DNA from: Pseudomonadota bacterium
GTDB taxonomy: Bacteria; Pseudomonadota; Alphaproteobacteria; Caulobacterales; Caulobacteraceae
Length of the DNA: 42,974 nt
NCBI GenBank assembly: GCA_023432855.1
Contig: JAEZEZ010000069.1
Location: 1 to 42,974, forward strand
Direction: 5' to 3'
The notes beneath the pieces are model-generated. The model saw only the letters and a list, made by a program, of their open reading frames with translations, had not been told where the DNA came from and searched no databases. Positions 33,211 to 41,350 of the stretch are shown piece after piece. Each line of letters opens with the position of its first letter. The first letter of the stretch is position 1. Both the position numbers and the translations under genes were made by a program.

Positions 33211-33726
33211 TCAACTTACGCTTCGGTCATCCTGCGACTTTTCCGGTGGCGATGTCGCGGCGAAAGCGTGGCCGCCGTCGTCCGGTTGCGTCAAGGCCGC
33301 AAGCCGGGCCTCCTCTTCCGCGGACAGGGCCGGCGCGGCGGTTTCTGGCGCCGCCTTCCGCGCCCGCCACAGCAGCCATCCGCCGGCCATCAGCAGGATT
33401 ACAGCCGGTGTCAGCCAAAGGGCCGCGTTGCCGGGAGAGAACGAGGGCTTGAACAGCACGAACTCGCCGTAGCGCTCGACAAGATAGCTGCGCACCTCAT
33501 CGTCGCTACGGCCGGCGGAGACCTGTTCCCGCACGATCCGCCGCAGATCCTGGGCGATCTCGGCCTCGGAATCGTCGATCGACTCGTTCTGGCAGACGAC
33601 GCACCTGATCTCCTGGAACAGCGCCCGCGCGCGCGCCTCCTGCTCGGGGTCGGGCAGCCGCTCGGCGGGGTCCGAGGCCGCACCCATGCACATCAGGGCC
33701 GCCAGCAGGACGAGGAACCGCTTCAT
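33211..33726 (-). CDS. ccmH: Cytochrome c maturation protein CcmH
   Basis: 171 residues. Signal-like N-terminus (1-16), then the thioredoxin-like helical domain with C42-V-V-C45 in EIRCVVCQNESI, the CcmH redox motif that reduces apocytochrome c thiols for haem attachment, and one membrane helix (LWLTPAVILLMAGGWLLW). The C-terminal tail of ~45 residues is Glu/Ala-rich and cytoplasmic, without TPRs; those are in the separate CcmI. ATG 33726 overlaps the ccmF stop by 4 bp. Confidence 0.93.
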   Translation of the reverse strand: MKRFLVLLAALMCMGAASDPAERLPDPEQEARARALFQEIRCVVCQNESIDDSEAEIAQDLRRIVREQVSAGRSDDEVRSYLVERYGEFVLFKPSFSPGNAALWLTPAVILLMAGGWLLWRARKAAPETAAPALSAEEEARLAALTQPDDGGHAFAATSPPEKSQDDRSVS

Positions 33727-35699
33727 TGCGCCGCCTCCCTGCGCCGGCCGGGCGCGAGCCGCAGCCGCCGGTCGCTCAGCGACACAAGGCCGCCCAGCGC
33801 CATGACCGCAGGGCCGAGGAAGATCAGCCGCGCCCAGGGGTTCCAGTAGGCCCGCACCAGCCAGCCCGGCGCGCCTTCGTCGGTCGCGCGCCGCTCGCCC
33901 AGCACGAGATAGATGTCGCTGAGGCCCTGGAAGCACAGCCCGACTTCGGTGGTCGTCTGGCCGCCCGCCGGGAAGAATCTACGTTCGGGCTGGGCGGTGC
34001 AAACAGTCCGCCCGTCGCGCGAGGCCCGCACCTGCCCCCGCTCCGCGAGGTAGTTGGGACCCTCGACGACCCCGGCGCTCTGAAGCGTCACGGCATATTC
34101 GCCAACGGCAAGACTCTCGCCCGGCGCCAGCACGCGCGCGGTCTCGAGCTTCCACCCCGTCTCGACGCAGGCGCCCAGCACGAACAGGCCGAGTCCCAGG
34201 TGACCGAGGGTGGTTCCCCAGGCCCCGCGAGGCAGGCCGCCCAGACGGCGCAGGCTCTCCTTCGCCGGAACCCGAAACAGGCGTACGCGCTCGGCGACCT
34301 CGGCGAGGGCGCCCGCCACCAGCCAGACGCCGATGCCGACGCCCAGCGCTCCGAAGGCCTTGCGCCAGTCGCTTACAGCCAGGGTGATGAGGGCCGCAGC
34401 GATGGCCAGGGCGGCGGCGGCCGTCAGCCGCTGCATCGCCCCCTTCAGATCGCCCCGCTTCCAGGCCAGGAGCGGACCGGCCGGAAGGATCAGGAGCGCG
34501 GCGGCCATCAGGGGCGCGAAGGTCAGGTTGAAGTAGGGCGGTCCGACGGAGATGGTCTCGCCGGTCGCCGCTTCCAGGATCAGGGGATAGAGGGTCCCCA
34601 GCAGCACCGTGGCGGTGGCCACCGACAGGAACAGGTTGTTGAGCACCAGCGCGCCCTCGCGGCTGATCGGCGCGAACACCCCTCCGGGCGCAAGGCTCGG
34701 GGCCCGCCAGGCGAACAGGGCGAAGCCGAGGCCGGCGGTGACGCCCAGAATGGCCAGCAGAACCATGCCGCGCGCAGGGTCCACGGCGAAGGCGTGCACC
34801 GACGTAAGGACGCCGGAGCGCACCAGGAAGGCCCCCAGCATCGAGAAGCTGAAGGCCATGAGCGCGAGGAACACGGTCCAGCCCGGCAGCGAGCCGCGTT
34901 TCTCCGTGACGATGGCCGAGTGAAGCAGGGCTGTGCCCACAAGCCACGGCATGAACGAGGCGTTCTCCACCGGGTCCCAGAACCACCAGCCGCCCCAGCC
35001 CAGCTCGTAGTAGGCCCAGAAGGCGCCCAGCGTGATGCCGACTGTCAGCAGACTCCAGGCCAGCAGCGTCCAGGGCCGCACCCACCGCGCCCAGGCGGCG
35101 TCCACCCGACCCTCGACCAGGGCCGCCACGGCCAGGGAGAAGACAACGGAAAAGCCGACGTAGCCCGCGTAGAGCGCCGGCGGATGGAAGGCGAGCGCCG
35201 GGTCCTGCAGCAGCGGGTTGAGGGAGCGTCCTTCGATCGGCACAGGGTCGAGGCGCGTGAAGGGATTGGACGCGAAGACCGCGAACGCCAGGAAGAGGAC
35301 GCCGAGCACGCCCTGGGCGGAGACCGCGACCGCCCTCAGCCCCGCGGGCAGGCCACGTCCGCCCAGCGCCATGGCGGCGCCGAAGCCAGTGAGCGCGAGA
35401 CACCACAGGAGAAGCGACCCCTCGTGACTGCCCCACACGCCGGCCACCTTGTAGAGCATCGGCTTGGCGGTGTGGGAGTTGGCCGTCACGTTCGACACTG
35501 AGAAGTCGGATGTGACGAAGGCGACCATCAGGCTGGCGAACGCCGCGGCGACGCACAGGAACACGGCCAGGGCCGCCCCCTCGCCCGCGCCGATGAACAG
35601 GCGCGAGTTTTTCAACCGCCCGATCCCCGAAAGCGCGGACTGGGCCGCCGACAGGGCGAGCGCCAGGGCCAGCGCGAAGGCGCCCAGTTCAGCGATCAT
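33723..35699 (-). CDS. ccmF: Haem lyase subunit CcmF
   Basis: 658 residues with about 15 membrane helices. The tryptophan-rich haem-handling WWD domain is intact (WGGWWFWDPVENASFMPW, with D242), along with the flanking conserved regions. With CcmH and CcmI it ligates haem from CcmE to apocytochrome c on the periplasmic side. Start ATG 35699 (MIAELGAFALALAL); the longer frame to 35738 overlaps ccmE too far. It overlaps both ccmE and ccmH by 4 bp, showing tight translational coupling. Confidence 0.95.
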   Translation of the reverse strand: MIAELGAFALALALALSAAQSALSGIGRLKNSRLFIGAGEGAALAVFLCVAAAFASLMVAFVTSDFSVSNVTANSHTAKPMLYKVAGVWGSHEGSLLLWCLALTGFGAAMALGGRGLPAGLRAVAVSAQGVLGVLFLAFAVFASNPFTRLDPVPIEGRSLNPLLQDPALAFHPPALYAGYVGFSVVFSLAVAALVEGRVDAAWARWVRPWTLLAWSLLTVGITLGAFWAYYELGWGGWWFWDPVENASFMPWLVGTALLHSAIVTEKRGSLPGWTVFLALMAFSFSMLGAFLVRSGVLTSVHAFAVDPARGMVLLAILGVTAGLGFALFAWRAPSLAPGGVFAPISREGALVLNNLFLSVATATVLLGTLYPLILEAATGETISVGPPYFNLTFAPLMAAALLILPAGPLLAWKRGDLKGAMQRLTAAAALAIAAALITLAVSDWRKAFGALGVGIGVWLVAGALAEVAERVRLFRVPAKESLRRLGGLPRGAWGTTLGHLGLGLFVLGACVETGWKLETARVLAPGESLAVGEYAVTLQSAGVVEGPNYLAERGQVRASRDGRTVCTAQPERRFFPAGGQTTTEVGLCFQGLSDIYLVLGERRATDEGAPGWLVRAYWNPWARLIFLGPAVMALGGLVSLSDRRLRLAPGRRREAAQ

Positions 35700-36175
35700 G
35701 GCGCGACCGCCGACCCGGCGGGTTCGTCGCCGCGCCATTCGCCCTCGGCCTTTAGCCGGTCGGCGACCTCGCGCGGCATGTAACGTTCATCGTGCTTGGC
35801 CAACACGCGGTCGGCGCGGAACTCGCCAGTCTGATCGAAGGCGCCCTCGGCGATGACGCCCTGCCCCTCGCGGAACAGGTCGGGCAGGTCGCCCTGGAAG
35901 CTGACGGGCATGGTCGCCGCGTTGTCCGTGATCCGGAAAGTGACGGTTCCACCGGCCAGCTTTCTGACGCTCCCCGGCTCGACCAGCCCGCCCAGGCGTA
36001 TGGTGCGGCCGGGCGGCAGCTGCTGCGCCTGCACCTCGGATGGGCCGTAGAAGAACACCACCGCATCGCGCATCGCCCACAGCGACAGGCCCACGGCCGC
36101 GGCCAGGACGGGCGCGGCCACGGCGACCACCATCAGGCGCCGGCGGGCTTTTCGGGAAGTCGGCAGGAGGGGCAT
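35696..36175 (-). CDS. ccmE: Haem chaperone CcmE
   Basis: 159 residues. Basic N-terminus, one membrane anchor (about 14-34), a beta-barrel OB-fold domain (IRLGGLVEPGSV, VTFRITDN, VSFQGDLPDLFREGQGV), then the covalent haem-binding motif with H128 and Y132 (LAKHDERYMP). It carries haem from the CcmABCD complex to CcmF. Followed by a short flexible tail. CcmABCD are not in the window, as expected in Caulobacterales where they lie elsewhere. Confidence 0.95.
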   Translation of the reverse strand: MPLLPTSRKARRRLMVVAVAAPVLAAAVGLSLWAMRDAVVFFYGPSEVQAQQLPPGRTIRLGGLVEPGSVRKLAGGTVTFRITDNAATMPVSFQGDLPDLFREGQGVIAEGAFDQTGEFRADRVLAKHDERYMPREVADRLKAEGEWRGDEPAGSAVAP

Positions 36176-36220
36176 GGCGGAGGGAAGATAAGGGTTGATG
36201 GAGAGACCGGAAGCGGCGTT

Positions 36221-37300
36221 TCAGCGGGCCGCCGCCTCGATGCGTTCGAGATCGGCGGGCCGGTCGCGGAAGAGAACGCGGGCGCGGGCCAGGGCGCGGC
36301 CGCGGGCGTCCTCGTCTCCGAGCACCGTGTAGGCGCGCACCAGCCGCGCCCAGCCTTGGGGATCGTCAGGGGCCTGCTGGAGCCGCTCGGCCAGACCTTC
36401 GACCATGCCGCGGATGGCCGCCTGCTGGTCCTCGGCGGGCGCGGCGGCCAAGGCTTCGGCGGCCGGATTGCCTGCCTCCACCCGCCGGATCTCGGACTCA
36501 AGGGCCTGACGGCGCTGGTCTCCGGGGGGAAGGGCGGCGGCAGCCTGCCGCCAGAGGGCCAGGCCGGCCTCCCGGTCGCCCGATGCGATCTCGGCCAGCC
36601 CCAGGAAATAGCGGGGCTCGGGCGCGTCCGGCTCCAGCGCCGCGGCGCGGCGGAAGGCCTGCATCGCGTCCGCGCCGGGCTGACCCCCGTTCAACCCGGT
36701 CAGGACTTCTCCCAGGGCGGTCCAGTCGGCGGCGGACTGGGGCCGCAGCTGAACCGCGCGTTCGAGCGCCCGCGCCGCGCCGATGGCGTCGCCGGCCTGG
36801 GCGCGCGCGCGTCCCAGGAAGCTCCAGACCTGGGGATCGGTCGGCCGCTCGGCGGCGATCTCGGCGAGGACGGCGGCCGCCTGTCCCGCGTCGAGGCTGG
36901 CAGGATCCGCCGCGCGCCAGGCCTTCACGCGTGCGGCATACGGCTGGTCCGGTCGGCCGGGCGATCCCCTGGTCAGATAGACTCCGACAGCCCCGAGCAC
37001 GGCCGCGCCGATAGCGGCAAGGACGGCGATCCGCTGGCCGCGGGGAGCGGCGGCGGTCTCGGGGACGGCCTGGTCGGCGGCGGCGATCAGGCGGCGGCCG
37101 GCCTCGGCCCGCGCCGCTTTCCATTCCGCCTCGCCCAGCAGACCGCGCGCGCGCAGCTCATCCTGTTCGGCCAGGTGCCGCCGGTAGACGGAGGCTGCCG
37201 GGTCTTCGGCGGGCGCCGGCGTCCGCGCGCCCGCTCGCCACAGGACAACGGCCGCGGCGGCGGCGGCAATCAGGGCGGCGGCGATCCAGAAGACGAGCAC
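36221..37300 (-). CDS. ccmI: Cytochrome c maturation protein CcmI
   Basis: 359 residues. Two membrane helices (about 3-20 and 92-113) enclose a cytoplasmic loop of ~70 residues rich in Glu/Arg; the C-terminal part is periplasmic with TPR-type repeats (WSFLGRARAQAGDAIGAARAL, then DWTALGEVL, RYFLGLAEIASGD, WARLVRAYTVLGDEDA). It holds apocytochrome c for CcmF/H. The start codon is GTG 37300. It lies 17 bp after the preceding unknown gene and 45 bp before ccmE. Confidence 0.9.
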   Translation of the reverse strand: MLVFWIAAALIAAAAAAVVLWRAGARTPAPAEDPAASVYRRHLAEQDELRARGLLGEAEWKAARAEAGRRLIAAADQAVPETAAAPRGQRIAVLAAIGAAVLGAVGVYLTRGSPGRPDQPYAARVKAWRAADPASLDAGQAAAVLAEIAAERPTDPQVWSFLGRARAQAGDAIGAARALERAVQLRPQSAADWTALGEVLTGLNGGQPGADAMQAFRRAAALEPDAPEPRYFLGLAEIASGDREAGLALWRQAAAALPPGDQRRQALESEIRRVEAGNPAAEALAAAPAEDQQAAIRGMVEGLAERLQQAPDDPQGWARLVRAYTVLGDEDARGRALARARVLFRDRPADLERIEAAAR

Positions 37301-37317
37301 GCCGCCCGTTTAGACGT

Positions 37318-38652
37318 TCAGGCCACGTCTTGCGAGGGGACTCCGGCTCCGGCGACCGCGGCGCGGCGGCGCACGATCTGGGCCGCCTTCGGATTCTCCG
37401 CGCAGCCGAGGAACTCGGCGGCGAGCTCGAGATACTGATGCGCTACGGCGGGATCCCGCGCCTCGCCGCCGTTGAGCATGTGGACCAGTTCGTCCGCATA
37501 GATTTCCAGCCATTCGGACAACGCCTCCGCCACCTGGGTGCGCAAGGCGCCGAATCCGCCGGACGCCGCCGCATGCCGGGTTTCGCCCAGAAGGGTGAGA
37601 AGGCCTCGCGCCGGCTCGACGAACCTCGGATCCGGCGGCGCGTCCAGGCGCGGCGCAGGTCGGGTCATGCGACCGGTCAGGCGGACCTCCTGCATCGGGA
37701 GCGCATGTTCGACGGCCTTCTCGGCCTCGCGCAGGCGGGTTTCGATAGCCCCGGCGATCATCTGCCTGGACTGCGCCACCCTGCGCCCCCAAGGTCCATC
37801 GCGCGACAGATCGACGGAGTGTTCCAGCTCCGCCAGGATGTCCCCGGCGAGCCGGGCGTGGGCGGCCGCAACGTGGGCCGCGGCCGCGCCGCCGGACGGA
37901 TCGAACGCCTTCAATCCCGCCACGTGCCGTTCGGCCAGGGCGAGGATTCGTTCCCCGAAGCCACGAAGCTCGGAATCCGCCAGGTATCTGTCACCCGCAC
38001 GATCCGTCAGCAGTGAGATCGGCCGCAGGATCAGGGCGGCTTCCTCCAGCTGGCCCAGGACCATTTCCATGAGACGCGGCGCGGAATCCTCGCAGACAGA
38101 CGTCGCGTCCTTGAAGATAAGACGAAGCACCGCGGCGCGCTCCTCCGTGGCCTTGCCCAGCCAGTCAGGCAGCCGGGCCAGGGCGAGGCGGGCCAGGGGC
38201 GCAAGCTTGAAGTAGAGCGCAAGTTCTCGCGCCTGTCCGGTCTCCTCCGCTCCGCAGAGGCCTTCCTCGAGAAGCCGCGCAGCCTCGCGGCACAGCACGT
38301 TCAGTGTTTCGGGCGCCGGGTCGTAGTCAGGCTCCCAGAGTTCGAAATCCCGTGTCGCCACCTGCATCGCCGGCGAGCAGTGTTCGCCGAGCGCCTTCCA
38401 GACGCCCGTCAGCAGCGAGGGCGGGAACACGGGCGTGGACACGCCGTCGGGACGGGCGCGAAACAGTGGGAGGACCGGGGCGAACGCGGCCTGACGCGTG
38501 CGGCGGCGCATTTGCTCCTGCAGGACGATGTCCAGGACCGGGGCGAACTCTTCTCCGCCCGCGCCCAGGGCCGCAGCCAGCCGCCCGAGCGCCGCGTCGG
38601 GGGTTGCCGCGATCAGGGACCGCACAGCCTTTAGCTGGGCCGCTGTAGGCAT
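37318..38652 (-). CDS. Unknown 444-residue helical protein upstream of ccmI
   Basis: 444 residues, no signal peptide and no membrane helix. Almost entirely alpha-helical with many Leu/Ala/Arg, reading as helical repeats: for example LLTGVWKALGEHC, LYFKLAPLARLALARLPDWL, MEMVLGQLEEAALILRP, AHARLAGDILAELEHS. DFELWEPDYDP near residue 103 is the most distinctive segment. I do not recognise the family; it looks restricted to Caulobacterales. Only 17 bp separate it from ccmI, so cotranscription is likely, but a role in cytochrome maturation is not shown. ATG 38652. Confidence 0.65.
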   Translation of the reverse strand: MPTAAQLKAVRSLIAATPDAALGRLAAALGAGGEEFAPVLDIVLQEQMRRRTRQAAFAPVLPLFRARPDGVSTPVFPPSLLTGVWKALGEHCSPAMQVATRDFELWEPDYDPAPETLNVLCREAARLLEEGLCGAEETGQARELALYFKLAPLARLALARLPDWLGKATEERAAVLRLIFKDATSVCEDSAPRLMEMVLGQLEEAALILRPISLLTDRAGDRYLADSELRGFGERILALAERHVAGLKAFDPSGGAAAAHVAAAHARLAGDILAELEHSVDLSRDGPWGRRVAQSRQMIAGAIETRLREAEKAVEHALPMQEVRLTGRMTRPAPRLDAPPDPRFVEPARGLLTLLGETRHAAASGGFGALRTQVAEALSEWLEIYADELVHMLNGGEARDPAVAHQYLELAAEFLGCAENPKAAQIVRRRAAVAGAGVPSQDVA

Positions 38653-38724
38653 TTCCAGGCGCGCTCCGCGGCGACTCGACTGCCGTCAGTTTGAACCGGC
38701 CGGGTTAAGATTGACTGAGGGGCC

Positions 38725-40140
38725 TCAGACCTCGGCCGCCGGCAGCTCCACGGTGACCTTCAGCCCGCCCATCGAGGACGCATCAAGCGTGACGCCGCCC
38801 CCATAGGCGCGCGCGAGCTCATCCACGATGGAGAGGCCGAGTCCCGAACCGGGCGCGGACTCGTCCAGCCGCGACCCGCGCTTGAGCACCTCGTCGCGGC
38901 GTTCCGGGGGCAGCCCGTCGCCATCGTCTTCGACCGTCAGCCGCAGGCGCCCGAGGACTCCGGTCAGCCCCGCTGTGGCCCACACCTTGGACCGGCCGTA
39001 CTGGCATGCGTTCTCGAGGATGTTTCCGACGATCTCCTGGAGATCCTGGCGCTCGCCGCGGAAACAGAGGCCGTCCTCGACCCGCCAGTCGATCTCGACG
39101 TCCTTCTCCTGAAAGACGCGCTCCAGCATCACCGCGAGTTCCTCGACCACGTCCTCCACCGCCGTGCGCTCGCCAGCGCTCTGGGAGCGGGCAGCAGCGC
39201 GCGCCCGGCGCAGATGGTGATCGACCTGGCCACGCATGATGGTGGCCTGGCGACGAACCACGTCGGCCAGGGTGTTCTCCTCCGCCCCCGCCTCGGTCAG
39301 CATGACCGAAAGAGGGGTCTTGAGGGCGTGAGCGAGGTTGCCGACGTGCGTCCGCTGGCGCTCGACGACCTCCTGGTTGCTGTCGAGGAGGGCGTTCAGT
39401 TCCCGCGCCAGGGGTTCGATTTCCTGCGGGTATGCCTGATTCAGGCGCTGGAGCTTGCCCTTGCGCACATCGGCGATCTCTCGTCCCAACAGGAACAGTG
39501 GGCTCAGACCGATGCGCACCTGGAAGAAGACGGCCGCGACAAGGCCGGCGCCCAGGGCGATCAGCGACGCCGCTGTCAGCCAGGCGAACCGTTCCGCGTC
39601 GCGATCGATCTCGCTGCGGTCCTCCGCGGCAATGAAGATGAGGGGTTCGGTGCGAGGCTTGACCAGCGCCATCATGGCCACCGTCCGCACGGGCTCGCCC
39701 GCGGCGCCGATGCTGTCGTAATAGACCGGCCGCCCCATGTTCTCGATCAGGGGCTCCAGACCGGCCGGCGGCCCCGTCAGCTCCGAGTCCAGCAGTGAAC
39801 GCGACCGCACCAGCGGTCGTATGCCCTGGGGGGTCGGTTCGGCGATCTGCCAGTAGCGGCCCGAGTAGGTGCGCGTCGCCCGGGCGTCGATGAGCACCGG
39901 AGCCTCGACCAGGCCCTGGTCGGTGACCGTTGTCCGCGCCAGCAGCCCCTCGGCCACCTCGAACACGGCCTTCTCGAACCGGCTCACTGTGGCCTGACGA
40001 TAGAAGATGTTCAGCGCCACGCCGGCGGCGATCAGGGCGGCGATAATCCACACCGCCGCCAGCCAGATGAGACGGCGGACCAGGGAGGTTCGCGACGGCG
40101 CAGGACGCCGGCCCGCCTCGACAGGCGCGTCAGTCGACAG
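38725..40140 (-). CDS. PhoQ-like sensor histidine kinase, apparent CTG start
   Basis: 471 residues if started at CTG 40140; the first conventional start (GTG 40053) would leave 442 and cut into the first membrane helix. Layout: basic N-terminus ending LVRR, membrane helix (LIWLAAVWIIAALIAAGVAL), ~140-residue periplasmic sensor, second helix (LTAASLIALGAGLVAAVFF), short linker, HisKA with H271 in LAHALKTPLSVM, HATPase (ILENACQYG, EDDGDGLPPERR, GSGLGLSIV). HALKTPL is the PhoQ-type H-box. At CTG 40140 there is GGAGG with a 6-nt spacer and the frame overlaps the regulator by 11 bp. Partner of the upstream PhoP-like regulator. Confidence 0.85.
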   Translation of the reverse strand: MSTDAPVEAGRRPAPSRTSLVRRLIWLAAVWIIAALIAAGVALNIFYRQATVSRFEKAVFEVAEGLLARTTVTDQGLVEAPVLIDARATRTYSGRYWQIAEPTPQGIRPLVRSRSLLDSELTGPPAGLEPLIENMGRPVYYDSIGAAGEPVRTVAMMALVKPRTEPLIFIAAEDRSEIDRDAERFAWLTAASLIALGAGLVAAVFFQVRIGLSPLFLLGREIADVRKGKLQRLNQAYPQEIEPLARELNALLDSNQEVVERQRTHVGNLAHALKTPLSVMLTEAGAEENTLADVVRRQATIMRGQVDHHLRRARAAARSQSAGERTAVEDVVEELAVMLERVFQEKDVEIDWRVEDGLCFRGERQDLQEIVGNILENACQYGRSKVWATAGLTGVLGRLRLTVEDDGDGLPPERRDEVLKRGSRLDESAPGSGLGLSIVDELARAYGGGVTLDASSMGGLKVTVELPAAEV

Positions 40141-40807
40141 GCTCGCCCTCCAGCGGGGTCAACCGATAGCCGAGCCCGCGCACCGTCTCGATCCGTTCGG
40201 CGCCGATCTTCTTGCGCAGGCGGCCGACGAAAACCTCGATCGTGTTCGAATCGCGGTCGAAGTCCTGGTCGTAGAGGTGCTCGACGAGCTCGGTGCGGCT
40301 GATGACGCGGCCCTGGTGCATCATCAGGTAGTGCAGAAGGCGGTATTCGAGCGACGTGAGACGCAGCGGCTCGCCGTTGACTGAAGCCCGCGCGGCGCGG
40401 GGATCGAGTCTCAGCCCGCCGCAGGTCAGGGCCGGAGTGGCGTGGCCGGCGGCGCGGCGAAGCAGGGCGCGCAGGCGGGCCAGCAGTTCTTCCGTGTGGA
40501 AAGGCTTTGTCAGGTAGTCGTCGGCCCCTGCGTCGAAGCCGGAAACCTTGTCCGACCAGGCGCCTCTCGCCGTCAGGATGAGGACCGGCGTGGTCTTGCC
40601 CTCCCGGCGCCAGCGCTCGAGCACCGAGACGCCGTCGATCTTGGGCAGGCCCAGGTCGAGCACGATGACGTCATAGGGTTCGGTATCGCCGAGGAAGTGG
40701 GCTTCCTCGCCGTCGGCGGCGTGGTCGACAGCGTAACCGGCGTCGTCCAGCGCCGCCTTCAACTGGCGGGACAGGTCGGGATCGTCTTCGACGAGCAGCA
40801 CGCGCAA
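40130..40807 (-). CDS. PhoP-like OmpR-family response regulator
   Basis: 225 residues. Receiver with E7/D8/D9, D51 (IVLDLGLPK) and K101 (YLTKPFH), then a winged-helix output domain (LTSLEYRLLHYLMMHQGRV, TIEVFVGRLRKKIG, GLGYRL). Start TTG 40807, three bases after the PepSY-like gene stop, with GGAGG 9 bases upstream. PhoP/QseB-like regulators commonly control envelope and cation genes; targets unknown here. Confidence 0.9.
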   Translation of the reverse strand: MRVLLVEDDPDLSRQLKAALDDAGYAVDHAADGEEAHFLGDTEPYDVIVLDLGLPKIDGVSVLERWRREGKTTPVLILTARGAWSDKVSGFDAGADDYLTKPFHTEELLARLRALLRRAAGHATPALTCGGLRLDPRAARASVNGEPLRLTSLEYRLLHYLMMHQGRVISRTELVEHLYDQDFDRDSNTIEVFVGRLRKKIGAERIETVRGLGYRLTPLEGEPVD

Positions 40808-40810
40808 CGG

Positions 40811-41236
40811 CTATTCCCTCCCGATGATCGCGCCCGTCCGGGCGTCGACGATGTAGTCGATCCGCTGGCCGTCATTGGACTGCCAACGGACCCGATAACG
40901 AGGCTGCCCGCCCGGTCCGGTTTCAGGGAAGCTGTCGAGGATGCGGCCCGGCGTACGGCGCTGGATCTGCGGCAGCACCTCACGCAGGGAAACCCGGCGG
41001 CCCTCGCGAACGGCCTCGCGCACGTCATCGCGGGCGGGTCCGCGACGTTCGGCGCGGCGGTCGTCGTCATTGCCGCGACCGCGGCCGCGTCCACGGTTCT
41101 CTCCGCCGCGGCCCCGGTCCTGGAAGCTCGCAGCGGCGACCCGGTCGTCCCGGTCGCGCGCGCGGCGCTCCTGCGCCTGCGCCAGGTCGGGCGCGGCGAG
41201 CAGGAGGATGGCGGAAAGTACGGCGAGCGTTCTCAT
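40811..41236 (-). CDS. PepSY-like secreted protein
   Basis: 141 residues. Signal peptide to about residue 22 (SAILLLAAPDLAQAQ). A very basic, low-complexity segment follows, with repeated Arg/Gly/Asp (ENRGRGRGRGNDDDRR). The C-terminal ~65 residues are PepSY-like: VREAVREGRRVSLREVLPQI, then YRVRWQSNDGQRIDYIVDA. PepSY proteins often regulate proteases or bind metal in the periplasm. First gene of a three-gene cassette with the PhoP/PhoQ-like pair, so it may feed the sensor or be part of its output. ATG 41236. Confidence 0.75.
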   Translation of the reverse strand: MRTLAVLSAILLLAAPDLAQAQERRARDRDDRVAAASFQDRGRGGENRGRGRGRGNDDDRRAERRGPARDDVREAVREGRRVSLREVLPQIQRRTPGRILDSFPETGPGGQPRYRVRWQSNDGQRIDYIVDARTGAIIGRE

Positions 41237-41285
41237 GGTGATGAACGATCTAAGGGGGGACGCCTGAACGGCGACTGAACACGGA

Positions 41286-41340
41286 GTTTAGCGTGGTTCA
41301 CCCGCCAGACCCCGCAAATTCGGCTGACAGGTGTGCAAAT
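41286..41340. promoter_or_regulatory. Direct repeats upstream of the PhoP-like cassette
   Basis: In the 114 bp before the PepSY-like gene, GTTTA (41286) and GTTCA (41296) recur with a 10-bp period, and GCAAAT followed by CGGC recurs at 41314 and 41335 (21-bp period, about two helical turns; the first copy has one extra T). OmpR-family regulators bind direct repeats of 10-11 bp, so autoregulation is plausible. The first pair resembles a PhoP box but its spacing is one base short. Confidence 0.3.
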
Positions 41341-41350
41341 CGGCGCACCT

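Noticed and set aside
41285..41300. True PhoP box (TGTTTA-N5-TGTTTA)
   Set aside because: The half-sites are imperfect and the period is 10 instead of 11 bases; kept only as a low-confidence direct repeat.
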